A stretch of DNA of 64,000 nt, taken from the NCBI GenBank assembly GCA_003993805.1, contig RSEF01000001.1:70172845-70236844 (forward strand). Reading direction: 5' to 3'. The translations under genes were made by a program, and so were the position numbers. The stretch is from Himantopus leucocephalus (lineage: Eukaryota; Chordata; Aves; Charadriiformes; Recurvirostridae). Shown here piece by piece: positions 12,575 to 25,354 of this stretch. The first letter of the stretch is position 1; every line of letters starts with the position of its first letter. Below the pieces are notes generated by a model. The model worked only from the letters and a program-made list of their open reading frames with translations. It was not told the origin of the DNA and did not search any database.

Positions 12575-15500
12575 CCTGTGTATAGGTATTGTTTAGGACA
12601 GCTTAAAGTGTCCTTCAACTCATTCCTGTCAAATCATGACCCTTGGGAGCTGATCTGACAAAGAAGAGAGAAGTGGCTTTGGCATTACCTCAGCCCTGCT
12701 CCCCGGGGAGATTTATCTGCATAGAAAGGATGATCAGGGAGTCAGTCTGACTAGTTTCATCCTGCTGCAGGAGTAATTCAAAGCAAACACAGGAAGAACT
12801 GGCTTTTGCCTTTCTGAGCTGAAAACCTGTTGTTTGGTTCTGCTGGGTACTGTTCAGCTGGTGAGACTGTGTTGTAGCAATTGCTTACCCCACAGAAATG
12901 AGTCAACAGAAATGATTAATTCAAATAGCATAACAAATTTATCAAGAAAGGTAAAATCTTTAATTCTGTTAAAAAAATTAGAATGAAATGTACTGAATTT
13001 CCGTTTCAAACCAATGAGTCTTTCAAAGTGCTGGCAAAAATTATAAAAAGGACATTCAATGAGAAAAAAAAAACCCACCCCCCTGTAAAAAAGCACAATA
13101 AATATTTTGCTTGGGGTTGACAGATACGTTTGAGGTTGACTTGAGATAATGTAATTTGACAGGTTTGTTTCTGCCAGTAAACTGGAAAAAAAAGTCCTAT
13201 AGGAGAGCTTTAGTCCTCCTCCTCCTTTCTTGGCTTCACTAGGTTCTGTTGGCAGGGTGATGTCTTTTAAACATCTTCGACTATGCCAGATGATTAAATC
13301 CTCCAAGCTGGCGATAATTTTTTATATTGCCTCCATACATTGCACTGAAACCCCTTCCCTGACTTTTCAGTCCTCAGTTCTGTAGCTATCAGATCCTATA
13401 CTTCTAGGTAACGTATTCTATCCCTTGTTGCCTTCATGTTTGTTTAGTGGCAGGGACTCCTCGGGGCATGGAACGTACTCTACCAGCTGCCAGCTAATCC
13501 TGGTCCACCTAAGCATTGTGCAGGATGTTGGTCTTTTTGTTTCTTGCACAACCTTAGCTCTAAAGCTTGATTAATTTTTTCAAAGACACTAGAAATGAGA
13601 TGGTTATAAATAGTTATGCAAATTTTATAACCACAGTATTTTACTCAGAGTATAAGCTCATGGAAATAAAGTCAACCTTGTTTGTACAATGAGGTCTCAC
13701 ACTATGAGGTGTTAATCAGTCATTTGGGCTTCACATTAAATGCAACATTTAAAGGTACGATGACATAGAAGAAATATTTCTATTTTCCAGAGAACAAATG
13801 ACCATTAATTAAAAAGTGTGCACATATAATGGGCTTTCAGAATTCTCCATGCTATCCCTTTTGGTTTTTTACTTTAAGAAACAGACAGGAAGAGTTTTTA
13901 AGACTAGTGAGATTTGCATTACCACTGCTGGCCACAACAAAGAGGTCTGCAGGCTGGAGGTGGATCTCAGGAGTGAAAATGGATCTAGTACAAACCTCTT
14001 ATTCACCAACCCTTACAGACTGTGTTTGCAGCACGATTTGGCATATAATGCAGAGTGGAAGCAATTTTTTTAAGTGTGGAAAAGGACACGTAGAGGAGTT
14101 TGGCTAGCTTTGCTACGTGTAATTCCTTTACATGAAAGTCATCAGACTCTCAAATTCTGTCCCTAAGGATGAGTTGAGAAAAAGAACAAACTATGTCTTT
14201 TTATTTACTGCACATCAAAATTCTTAAACAGGAACTTTTGTTTCAAATTTGTCTTTGTGTGTGACTTTTTTCACAATATATTTCTGAACTCTACAGGAAG
14301 ATTAATAAATGAAGGAAATACCACTAGCTCTCTCAGAGAACGACACATCTCTGGCGTTTGCTTGATTGCCCCTTCTCCCAAACCACCTGCATTTGCTATT
14401 CCGAATAGTTGTGCTGTTCCTAATGGCTTTGTTTGGTGTTCCAAACTGATGTTGCATCAAATTATGTGCTTGTTTGTTTGTTTGTTTTCCACAGGAGTTC
14501 TCTTGTAAATTAGCAACAGTTAATGGGGAGTTAAACCGTTCTCAAAATTGACTATCAAATTCACTCAGTAGAAGGAAAAAAAAGACCTTTAGAGAGAATT
14601 GACTATTACAGAAATTCACCCCAGGGATCACTGACAATGGCACATGAGGAGTGGTGGCCATCGGTGAAAGAACTTATTAAAAGTATTTCATAAATAGCAA
14701 AACCCAAATCAGAGCCTTTTCTCATCCTTTCAAAAATAATTGCCTCTCTTCATTACACTGGATCATGCCACCTGGTTCATTATTAGCATTTAGAAGTAAA
14801 TATAACATCTTTTTCATCCATAATTTACTGTGGTGCTCCCAGTGGAATCACTGATGTTGGAAGTAGGGAGGAAAGGTGAAGTTATACACAACTGTCTGGC
14901 AAATTGTCTTAAAATTTGCTCACTTGAATTACTGTGAACTGGACCAAGTACAGAATCACCTGGAAATGAATGAACAACAAACTTGTCTGAACCATTGTCC
15001 AAAGCTGGAACTGATGATCTTCATTATCTAATGTACACAGAAGTTTACCTGTCCTTTAATACCGCCTTTTCTCTTGCATAATTTGTCTGAGAGGCCAAAA
15101 CATGATGAAACACTGTTCAATCAATGCTGCTCAGCCTATCCAGAACAGAAAAGCACTAGAAACCTCACGCAAATGTTCTCTAATCAGGAAATCCAGGTAC
15201 ACCTCCAGTTCAACATATAAAATATACATTGGCTGTCATGGAAGGTGAGCACTGATAGTGTCGTGTAACATCTAAGCCTCATTTTGCAGAGATCTAGAGA
15301 GAGTTTGCATAATCACGTAAACTCCTCAGCCTTGAAGAAAATAGAAAATCTAGCTCCATTTGAAAATTTATCTATTGCTGAATTAAAATCCTGCCTTAGA
15401 TTCAGAAATAACCACAGGATTTTTATTATGAACTAATGTTTTTTTAACATGTGTGCCAGTTTAACTCTGAAATGTCTTTCTCAGCTACTGTCAGCAAGAT

Positions 15501-16264
15501 CAGACTGTGAATAGAAAACTGTCCTTTTACATTCCAATTATGAGTGAGCTGTGACAGATTTTCTGCAGCACTGCTTCTGCAGCACTCCTTCTGTTTTCTC
15601 ATGTATGTAGTTTATAACAGTTTAAGATACTCACTATATAAAGTAAACATCTTACATGTCTGTAAGGTTTAGTGTTTGAAAACAGCATCTTGAGTCCTGG
15701 TATTAAATTTCTTGAGGAGAGTTTGGTGGGAATCTCTTCCCTAACTTGAGTTTAAAAAAAAGTTAGATGGAGTCACACAAAATATAGGATGGGTTATATC
15801 TCCAGATTTGGCAGTTTATGCGTCACTGAGAAACTTCTTTTTAAAGTAATGAATCATAGACATGATAAACTTAACATCTCTTCCATTGTAGACTCTTCTA
15901 TTGTTCAGTTGAAAAAGGTTAAGTATCAGAGATGTATTATACAAGCCCAAGTCATTGACACGGACGATATTGTTATACTTTTATTAATGGAGCTGTTTAC
16001 AAAGAGCAGCATAGCGACATGAGCAACCTCAAGAACAGTAACAAAGTAGTCCTGGAATTTTATTTGGGGGGAAAAAAGTTATTCATCAAAATTAAGAGGT
16101 TTATAATTCTGATAGAACCTCAAAATATTACAAAAATGCATTGTGAGTTAACTAAAAAAGTAAAAACACAGTTACATAGTTCAACCTGATATATTTTGTA
16201 TTTTTGTTTTAGTGGGAAACAATCTATGTTTCAGACTGCTGGAATTAGGTAACTTGTTCTCATC
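12575..16264. other. Unannotated DNA with small tandem repeats
   Basis: The longest frame is 150 codons on the minus strand (12,854-13,306). It is rich in F, L, K and S and matches nothing I recognise. A (TTTG)n run lies at 14,469-14,487. A 14-base unit is repeated twice at 15,561-15,588 with one mismatch. No gene is called. Confidence 0.6.
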
Positions 16265-16308
16265 CTCTCTCCCTCTCCCTGTCCCTCTCCCTTTCCTTTC
16301 TTTTCCCA
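16265..16308 (+). repeat. Polypyrimidine tract at CR1 3' junction
   Basis: An almost pure C/T run built from 'ccctctcc' and 'ctttcc' words. It abuts the 3' end of the minus-strand CR1, so it may be an expanded element tail or the integration site itself. Confidence 0.8.
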
Positions 16309-16859
16309 GAAGCACAGAATGGTTGACATTGGAAGGGGCTTCTGGAGGTCATCTTCTCCAACCCCCCCCTCCCCCCAAGCAGGGGCCACCTAAAGCAGGT
16401 TGCCCCTCACAGCAAAAAGTGTTTCCTGATGTTCAGAGGGGTCCTCCTATGTTTCAGCTTGTGCCCATTGCCTCTGCTCCTGTCAGTGGGTACCACTGAA
16501 AAGATCCTGGTCCCATCTTCCTTGCAACCTCCCTTCAGGTGTTTATATACAAGGATAAGATCTCTCTGAACTTTCTCTTCTCTAGGCTGAACAGTCCCAG
16601 CTCTCTCAGCCTTTCCTCATAGGAGAGGTGCTTCGATCCCTTAATCATCTTTGTGGCCCTTTGCTGGACTCTCACCAGTATGTCCATATCTTTCTTGTAC
16701 TGGGGAGCCCACAACTGAACACAGCGCTCCGGGTGTGGCCTCATCAGTGCTGAGTAAAGGGGAAGGATCACCTCCCCTGACCTGCTGGCCATACTCCTCC
16801 TAATGCAGCCCAGGATACCATTAGCCTTCTTCGTTGCAAGGGCGTGTTGCTGGCTCAGG
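16309..16859 (-). mobile_element. CR1 LINE, avian type, 5'-truncated
   Basis: This is the reverse complement of the 3' part of an avian chicken-repeat-1 LINE. The plus strand opens with the familiar 3'-end words 'cacagaatggttgacattgg' and 'tctggaggtcatcttctcc'. It then runs through the 3' UTR and into the ORF2 reverse-transcriptase C-terminus. CR1 elements are non-LTR retrotransposons that copy RNA by target-primed reverse transcription and usually arrive 5'-truncated, as here (about 550 bases remain). No clear target-site duplication is visible, which is normal for CR1. A C-rich run near 16,363-16,377 is a local expansion. Confidence 0.97.
16535..16858 (-). pseudogene. CR1 ORF2 C-terminal remnant (reverse transcriptase)
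   Basis: About 107 codons are open on the minus strand from the 5' truncation point (16,858) to a stop at 16,535. The frame includes the CR1 blocks around '[10 protein letters not shown]', 'ALMRPH', 'WAPQYKKD', 'QRATKMI' and '[13 protein letters not shown]', which lie after the catalytic core of the reverse transcriptase. The palm domain with its Y/FADD box, the endonuclease and ORF1 are all missing, so no active enzyme is encoded. The last dozen residues before the stop drift from the family pattern, suggesting a late frameshift. The absence of stops suggests a younger insertion than the other CR1 copies here. Confidence 0.9.
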
Positions 16860-18214
16860 TAAATGCTGGTTTATTCCTTTTTCTCTTTCCCTTTTCTTTT
16901 TCCTTTTTTTCTGTCTCCAGACAGTGAACCAAAAAAACTCCAACTTTTACAGAGCTTTCAATTTCTTCTCTAAAAAGGCATTGACCTGATACTTTTATCC
17001 GAGTAGATTTTTTTAGCTCTAAAGATACTCATAAATTTCAAATAGTGTATTAGCACTCTTCCAACAGGCAAGTGCTTCAGATGTGTCTCTTACTAGGTCA
17101 TAATACTCTTTGAATAAAGTGTGTGTTCTAGACTGTGACTGGTGACTAGATAAATCAAGTGGTCTTAACTCACGTACCTGATGGATCTCATGAATCTTTC
17201 TCTTACAGGTCACCTGTTTCAATCTCAGACAGCACAGTTAACTTAATGAATGCAAGTTACAAGTATCAGTTGACTATTTAATGGTGTATGGAAAATAATT
17301 GAACTTATTTCAGTCTGGTTTTGAGTGCTTACAACTCAGAAATGTGGGCACTGGAGAAAGTTGCAGTTGTATTCTCTTCACCCTTGACAACTGGCGAACA
17401 ATTAAATCTAGCTTCCATTCACTTAAAAAACTCAGCCACAAATCTTATAGCATTGCAAATTTTTATTAAGACCTTTGTCCAAATTCCTGGAAAGGGTCCT
17501 TTTTGCTCTTATTTTAATGATTAGTTGGAGGATAAATGATTTAACTTCTGTGTACGTCTAAGGTGACATGCTATAATTTATAGAAATGCCAGTGCAGTGA
17601 AATAACACAAACACAAATTAATGCACTGACAATTCCCATGTAATTACATCAGAACTGTTACTTTTCTATGTGTGCTCAGTGCATTAGTGCATAACAAATG
17701 TGAAACACCCCAATAATCGATATTCCTTGTCAAGCACAACAATATTGCCATGGACTTATTACCATGTTGTTCCTTCTGATACTTCTTTTCTATTTATTTA
17801 ATTAATCTAAGTGTAATGAATTACCATTCCTAACATATAACACTGCAGTTTATGTTGGATCATTAGCAAGTTGTGGGCAGGGTGACTCCATTATTTTGCA
17901 AACTGTTTTTAAAAGGCTCGGTTGCAAGCCTTATCATTTACAGCACACTGTGGGAACAGAATGCTTGTTGAGATTCTCCTTGTTAACACAACATGGACAC
18001 AGACTGTGCTGGATTGCTTTATTTTTGCATGGTTAATGTATATAAGAGGAAAAGAACAATGGCTGGATTTACTGAGGTGCTGCACTGAGTCATTGAAAGT
18101 AAAATTTTGTGATGAGCACTTTCATCAAAGTAAGGCAGTGTCTTATCAGCCTCCCTAAGATTATCTCTGTGATAGCTGGCTGTTCTGTACGGTGCATTTT
18201 CTCTATGAATCTGG
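16860..18214. other. Unannotated AT-rich DNA
   Basis: No gene or repeat was recognised. A stretch near 17,700-17,850 has several taat/atta cores, including 'atttaattaatc', but nothing firm. Confidence 0.6.
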
Positions 18215-18314
18215 NNNNNNNNNNNNNNNNNNNNNNNNNNNNNNNNNNNNNNNNNNNNNNNNNNNNNNNNNNNNNNNNNNNNNNNNNNNNNNNNNNNNNN
18301 NNNNNNNNNNNNNN
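18215..18314. other. Assembly gap (100 N)
   Basis: Exactly 100 undetermined bases. A round 100 is the usual placeholder for a gap of unknown size, so distances across it are not reliable. Confidence 0.99.
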
Positions 18315-19607
18315 CTATCCTACCTAGTCCTTTAACTCTATCCCAACAGTTGTTACGCTGTTAAATATCCTTACATACCCTTTCTACCATGACCACACTT
18401 GTGCAGTACATAGCCTTGGTGTCGCACCGCGAAGCACCACTCTGGCAGGCTGCAGCATGACCCTGAAGTTACTTCAGGCACTTTCTTCTTCAAAAGCCAC
18501 AAAAAATGATGATGCTATCTCAGGGTTACAGGACTTTTGCATAGGATGAAGGCAAGCCCAAGGCCAGATACCATGTTGAATAAATACAGACAGTCATCTC
18601 CAGAGAGAGCTATCTGTGAAAGTGTGGACGTGCACCACTCTGAGCAACAGAGCCTGGGACACAGCCTTTGGGTTGGAGTTCTTCACCTGCATAGCCAAAC
18701 CTTCACTCTGGGAAGCCAAACAGTGGTAGTCATTTCACGGATTTGGATCCAGGCTTCCTATGACAGCCATGCCAATGTGGGGTTCCAAGCTCTGGATCTA
18801 AATTTCACCCACTGTGTTGCAGTAAGAAATCAAGAAAGAAGCTGCAGATGCTCCAAGAAGCACAGGAGGTACCTCGTGTAAGAGTCAACTGAATCCCAAG
18901 TCACTTGCTCCTTACTGAGTCCCAAGAGATCTTATTATTTATTATTATTATTATGTGAAAAGAAATTCTTTCTGAATTTCAGCTTGAATTGCTTTTACGT
19001 CAAGGGTGTAGGAAGGCACTGAACTAAAAATGTACAAACATAAGAAACCTGAATGAACATATTTTCTGGTTCAATTATCTGAAACAGCAGCCATATTCAC
19101 TCAAAACTTTTCTCCAGAATGGGGGAGTTTCCAACAGACAGGCATCCCCATAGAAAATATAAGTGGGATACAAAGATTGAATGTCTATGAAGGATAGAAT
19201 TTAATGTTACTGAGAGATTCAGAATCATACCATAACCATCCTTTGACTTCACATAATAATTTGTGAGCTATTTTTTTCCGGTGTTTGCAGATCTGTTAGC
19301 ACTGCTTCCATCAAGTTCTAAGTTACTGTCACAGAGATGTTAAGAAAACTACGTAGACAACAAATACAGCCTGTGGACTATTGAGCAGAACGTCTGGAAT
19401 TCAGTAAACTAATGGTCTGCTTTACTGTATGAAGCAAGCAAAACAAACACTGCACCCAAGGCTTTCAATAATCCACACCCACAGTCAAAGGTATTTTGCC
19501 TGGAAACAAAAGGCAAGAAGCATACAAAATGCAGCAATTCAGCTAACAGATTCTGGCTGTTGTGTCCCTTTGAGATGCATCCTTTTGGCCTCTGCATCTT
19601 GGTCACA
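18315..19607. other. Unannotated DNA with (TTA)n
   Basis: A short (TTA)n microsatellite lies at 18,931-18,954. A 114-codon frame (18,537-18,881, plus) has no recognisable domain. No other repeat was recognised. Confidence 0.6.
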
Positions 19608-19665
19608 TTTCTCTCTTGCTTTTTTTTTTTTTCTTTCTTCCTTCCTTCTTCCTTCTTTTTTTTTA
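19608..19665 (+). repeat. Polypyrimidine tract
   Basis: A near-pure C/T run made of T-runs and (CTTC)n-like words, ending in 'taattag'. It makes the frames on both strands here meaningless (runs of S/F/L or K/E/R). It resembles an extended splice-acceptor tract but no exon is evident behind it. Confidence 0.85.
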
Positions 19666-22600
19666 ATTAGCCAGACAATAAGTCTCTGTTTAAAGGTTCT
19701 CAATCTGCAGGACAGGTTACAGCTATGTGTAAAGAGAAAGAAGGCAGAGAGTTGTATGGTCAGTGTAAAGTGGAGAAAGAAGCAGAAACAGCTCCAGTGC
19801 CTCTGTCCAAGGAACACGTTGGGCCACCACTGACCTATGGACCATCGTGCTGTGAGCAAGGACATACCAGGCAGGATGGTATAGGGAATGCATTGCTGTG
19901 ATCATCAAAGTAAAAATGGTTTAGAAGGAGGGTTGCAAACATTTTGAAGACCTAGAGGACCTGAGTTGGGGAAATTAGAAGGGACCCAGTTAAATGCAGT
20001 ACCAACACCATGTGCTCATGAAGTGTCAACAGAAAAATAACAAGTGAACACTGAACTCTGGAGAAATTATCTTCCACAGATGATGGTGAACTCTGGCACC
20101 AGCACAAACAATTATCACACAGAAGAAAACTTAGCAGCCGGTGAAAAGAGGAGCATGATGCAGGTACTGGGTGACTGGCTGCAGCCACTAATTGGTATAT
20201 AGGGTGGATAACATGGCTCCAAAACCAATGTTCAATGCAGGCTGTTACTGCAGAGGGCTGGGGTTTAATTCTGCTCTCAGCTTCAAGTTAGTTTTCAGTT
20301 TCTACCGTAGGTACATTAATGCTGATGTTATTCTTCTGTTTCTAATTTGCTATTCACTGTAAAGGTTGTAATCCTAAAACAGAGATTTTCTGAAGAGCTT
20401 ATTGTATTTCCTATATCATACTAAAATGCTTCTTCTATTTTCCCTCTACAGAAATTACTGAATCTTTAATAATCAGTTCTTGCCAGTGCATGAATGATGT
20501 AGATATTTCTATAGAGAAGCCATTTGTAAAATATTTGCATATAAAGATGACCAGAATAAGGAAAATATTTCATGATTCCAGAATCAGGAAAACATTTTGG
20601 TTTGGATTTTTGAACTTTCCACAGAAAATACTGAAATACGTTGTAACTATTATAATACTTGCATTATACTCTGAGATTATTTCTTCTGGTTTTATTTTCT
20701 GTGTTTCTTGAAAAGCTTATGAGCATCAAATTTTAGCCTTGAAACTGATTTTTTAACTTTCTGAAATTTTCTGTACACAAAACCATGAACTGAAATGTTT
20801 TTATAGAGGTAATTGATAATTTCTGTTTCTTTGTTGCAGGCTAATGTAAGGATGCTCTTTGTACATCTGAAGTCTTATTTCACTTTAACTTATTCAGTTA
20901 AAAAATTACAAGCTCAATTAAACAAACTAGAAAACAACACATATTTTCCTGAAAAATGTTGTCTGCCTCTACAGACAAGTCATTTTGTTTTGCAAACACA
21001 AGAGATGGTGAAATAAGTAGGGAAGAAGTAGATTATGACAACAGAAGCCATGTATTTGTTCTGAAAAAGGCAAATCCACTCCACTTTCAAATGCTTCTGT
21101 TGCGAATTGCACAAAACCTTCACAGGAGACAGCAAAAAGATGAAATATGGTCTTATTTTATGGGGAATTGATGATCTCTGCACACATGTCAAGATATATC
21201 TTCAAACTCCATTTCAACCACATTGCTGGGTTTTGCTTTACCACTAGTTTTTATGCTGTACTTTAAATGAAAATTTACAAAAGGGTCAGCGCTAAGGGTA
21301 CAGGATAATTTATTTAAGTGCTATATAGTTAAATAGAAGCACTCTAGCTTCAAGTTTGCTTTTGTCAAAGAGCAAGCTGAACGTAACCAGGATCTGAACC
21401 AGCATGGAAAGCCGTGGGTGCAAGGGGTACATGCTTGTGCCCTGGACCTGTGGGATCCCAGGTGAATACCCAGGTGAACAAGAACAAGGCTGTCAGACCT
21501 GAAGTCAATTCACTACTGTGGCTGGTCGGAAGAGATGGAGGATTCATCTAGCAGGATGGGGAAGTGATAAAAGGGATCACAAAAGCTGTTTGCCCTATTG
21601 AGTAACTTCATTAGCATTAGCTTGTGCTAAGAGGCTGATACAATAGGAAAACCACCTTTTCCAGACTCCAAATACATCACTGGAGTATTTCCCAAGGAAC
21701 AGCTATAACAGAAATAAAAGCTACTGATTGCAACTAGGAAATTGGTGAGTTTACACTAACCCTGACTACCTGAGTCCAGGAAAGAGCTTTCTCAGAAAAT
21801 CTCTGCAAAACCGCCCCATAGTTCTGTTAAGATGTTTGTGCTGATCAGTCATACATTCCATCCTGGGAGGGCTGAAACTGGAGCTCAGAGTACTCACGCT
21901 GTCACCCAGGTGCTGTTCCAAGCTGCCAAGGCTGGCGTGTCCTGCTTGCAGGAGCTGGGAAGGAATTCAAACAGCCCTAACACAGGCAGAGAGAGGGATG
22001 GAGAGTCTGTAAGACATGAAATTAGCCTGGATATCTTAAGATAAAGACAGCACCAAGGCTCTTGTAACTCTGGAGGGTTCAAGGGTTGAAGTTTTCCTGA
22101 GTGGTCTGCGGCCAGCAGAGAGCTCTTCACCAGACCCTGTCACAGCCAGAGCCCAGGCCAGCGCTCCTCACCGTGTGCTGTGCAGAGGCGCCTCTTGTCC
22201 CGTGAAGACTTCACCAGCACAACACCATGTTTGTCACCTGAAAATATTACATCCCTACTTTTCCATGAACTTTGGTTGACATTCAAGCCCTAAGCCATGC
22301 AAATTGAGGAGCTCTTAATTATGGTGAGAACATTTTGCGATGCTGCTATGTCATCATACAAAACACCAGGTACATTGCTGCCTTGGTAAAGCCTGAAAAC
22401 AGTTTCTTATTCTTCTTTCTACTGATTGTGTAAATGTTTGTTGTCATTATATTAAAAGTGCTTTTTCCAACCCCTTTCCTAATAACTTTCTTAATCCCCA
22501 CCAACATTACTGCCGAACAAAATATGCATTTGATATATTCAGGGACTTAATGCTGAAGGAGTCAGGAGTGATATCAGGTACCTCTATTTCTGGGGCAGAT

Positions 22601-23570
22601 AGCCTGAACTCACTTTAAAAATAGCTTGCAATTTTTCAGAAGGGGCTGACAATCAGCCTCCTTTAAAGTTTCTCCTGCTAAGCATTCAGAATTACGCTTT
22701 GCCTTTTCAGGAAAGCACTTGTGACACTGATGTATTTTGCTTCATATACAGGCACCTCTTTGCACAGGTCTGCATTAATCTGAGCTTGTGGGCTGTATCC
22801 CCATGAATGAAACATCCTTCTTGAACATTTGTTTGTGCAAAAATAGATCTGCACAAACATTTCAAGGAAAGTGAAAATGATACTTGAATTCTCTGTCCTA
22901 ATAGTAATTTTGTTGTGCAGTCTGCTGTAATAATAAACATGCTTTTTTCAACCTTGACATAAATCACTCCCATCTTCCTCAGCCTCCTCTGTTTTAGGGT
23001 GATTGCTATTTTTCACATTTCAGCTGCTGGAAAATCTGGAAAGCTCATGTGTGGTAAATGACTGTTTTTTTGGATAGTCACAGATTATTAGAGTTTAGCT
23101 GGAGCTCCTGTACAGCTGGGATCTCACTTTTACCATATCGCAACATCTCAGTAAAAAAGATGTGTCTTTTAGGAAAATACCAGTAACATTTCTGAAACAT
23201 TGCCCTTCATGTGTGGAGCATAAAATCACCCCTTCCTTTCTTACAAGTGCCAGGTTAAATAACAGGTGATTCAGCACGACAGGGGTAAGATGTAGTTGAG
23301 GGGCTGGTTTTTTTTTGCAGCAGCTCTAAGTGAGCATAAATCCTGTAGCCCCTGAAAGAGGTAGGCAAATACCATGGCAGAGGTGAGCCGCAATCTGAAT
23401 GACTCTCACCTCCTGCAGCCTCTTTAGCTTCTGTGCTGCAGGAAGCAACACAAACACAGCTTTCTGCCGAGCTGTCATCCACAACTCTTATGAAACCCAT
23501 TGCTCTAATGGGCAGTAAATGTTCACATTTGATTGGTTTCCTTACTTTTTTTCTGCTGTCTCCATCCCCA
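19666..23570. other. Unannotated DNA
   Basis: No gene was recognised. A segment at 20,245-20,330 ('tttaattctgctctcag' and after) loosely resembles the 5' part of a sauropsid SINE, too weakly to call. GC rises slightly around 22,080-22,220. A 148-codon minus frame (23,255-23,701) crosses the right edge and has no domain I know. Confidence 0.6.
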
Positions 23571-23613
23571 TATAACTGTAAGCTACTCAAGACAGTGAAT
23601 CCGTGTGATTTCT
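23571..23613 (+). repeat. Possible L2/L3-type 3' tail scrap
   Basis: 'ataactgtaagctactcaag' followed by 'acagtgaatccgtgtg' resembles the tail 'gactgtaagctccttgaggg...gactgtgtct' of old LINE2-like elements. It is about 43 bases only, so the call is tentative. Confidence 0.3.
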
Positions 23614-24544
23614 GAGTGGTTAAAGCCATTTGGATTTCAGCCTTGTGCCCCGTAACTTGCTCAGGGTGTCCATAATTGGCTGGCAATGCCCAGCCTGTCA
23701 TCCCTTATTAGTTAAAAGGGATTACAAGCACAATACTTCAAACGGCTAGCAGAGGCAATGATGAGGGGTAACTGGCTGTGATTATGTCATGGACTGAAGC
23801 AACAGAGCTCAAGGTGTCGCCGTTCTGTGCACAACACTGCTTTGCAGTAGGAACCAGAGGCTTTGGATGACGTTGTCTTGTTGAAGTGACTGATGCCTCT
23901 AGACAGAAGGGTGCCGAAGAGCTGTGATCGATGCCGCTCTGAATGCCATGTGCAATTCTTATTCTGTCAAGTCTTCTTGTGGGAGCTGAGTAAATCTATG
24001 CTAAGCTGTAGGATTTTGCAGTTACATAATACCTTGCCTTCACAGAGGGCCAAGATGATCATCATAATCTCACACCCTCCAACATGTCCCTGAGTGCCCT
24101 CTGTGGCATGAACTGCAAGAGCCACAAATTAACAGAGAAAGAGGAGTTGAGCAGCTGCACTTTGATCTGTACTTCTCAGGAACGTGCAATGGACTATGTA
24201 GGTGAGGTGATTTTCCATGCAGCAATATCAACTCCTTTGTTGTTAAACCCCACATTATGCCTGTGCATAAGTCCTTCACGAGATGATTTTATTTTCCCAC
24301 TTATCAACTGGATCAGCAAACAAGAACATCTCTCTAGGTAAAGGAAGTTTTTCTGCCAGGTTAGCATTAAGCTGCAGGGCACTGAGGTGGGATGGAACCT
24401 GGAAATGGCAGACCTTACACAGACGTGCTGTGTATCCTGCCATCCTCAGTCCAAACAGCAGCTGCAATGAAAGACAAGCATGGATGAAGAAACAGAAGGT
24501 AATAAAGCATATACATAGTTGTACACATGGAACAAATGATGCAG
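23614..24544. other. Unannotated DNA
   Basis: A 118-codon plus frame (24,283-24,639) and a 98-codon minus frame (24,276-24,572) overlap almost completely; neither has a domain. No repeat was recognised. Confidence 0.6.
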
Positions 24545-25354
24545 TTAAACCTGGGGTAGCATTAGTAACCATTTCTGAATGGTTCTTGAATATCGCTGAG
24601 ACAAGGAGTCAATACAGTGTGCTGTTAACTTTCCTGTAATGTGAATGACAGGTGGAAGCCAGATACAAGGGAGGTTACAAATTTGTAGATAGACAGGAAA
24701 AAACTGTGGCTGCAGCAAGTGCAACAATACAGGTTTGGGACAGCTGCTGCTGTAAAGAAACTTTCTCCGCTTCAGCTTGCAGACCTCTAACCTGCTTTTC
24801 CATTAGTGAAGGGGCACTATTAGTCCTCCTTATGTCTTCCCACAATCTTCATCTGTCACAGCCACAGGAGCAGCCTGGTTTTCAGTGGGAAAAGATATCA
24901 TAGAAACATCAGTCTGGCCAGCTGAGGTGTTATCATCAGTAACTACAGATGGTATAAGTGGTGTAGCGTCCAACTCTGAGGATGATTTATTCCCTTTCTT
25001 GTGAACACCTGGTTACACTTGATGGAGAAGACTTACAGTGGTAGATGGCAAATTTCTGAGGCACAGAGTGGTTGGGATATTTCCTGTATTAAGGAAATTA
25101 GTTTGTAGATGCACAAACAGTATTCTTGTATCTTGCTGTATTCCTTCGTCACTCCCCTGGAGATGCTTTTTGCCATGCTAATAGAGGATTACTTGGGCTA
25201 GCATGTGTCCTGGTGCATGGTACATGACGGGGTCCCCTATGAACCAAAGCCACTGCTGAGGTCTACCTTCACCCCACAACAAAGCTTAGTATTTGGGAGC
25301 GGCATGGGTTCTGGCCTGCTTGCGTAACATACTTAATAGTGACCTCCTTTCCTC
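24545..25354 (-). pseudogene. Stop-depleted frame, unidentified; possible fossil coding remnant
   Basis: One minus-strand frame runs about 270 codons from 25,354 to a stop at 24,545. It has only five internal stops (codons beginning at 25,288, 25,180, 25,015, 24,832 and 24,805), where a dozen or more would be expected at this composition. Parts of it read like real protein, for example 'SSSELDATPLIPSVVTDDN' and 'GDPVMYHAPGHM'. A second frame, shifted by one, opens from 24,860 to about 24,675 with a charged stretch 'MEKQVRGLQAEAEKVSLQQQ'. I do not recognise the family: a retrocopy, a decayed mobile element or chance are all possible. Among the several hundred windows of this size in six frames, such a run can arise by chance. 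Confidence 0.2.

Noticed and set aside
12854..13306. 150-codon minus-strand frame, the longest in the window
   Set aside because: Composition is that of translated AT-rich DNA (F, L, K, S), with no domain, no exon structure and no start context; expected by chance in 64 kb.
19608..19665. Possible splice acceptor tract before 'taattag'
   Set aside because: The tract is a simple C/T repeat and nothing exon-like follows.
23255..23701. 148-codon minus-strand frame
   Set aside because: No recognised family, and a plus-strand frame overlaps it; no evidence of an exon.
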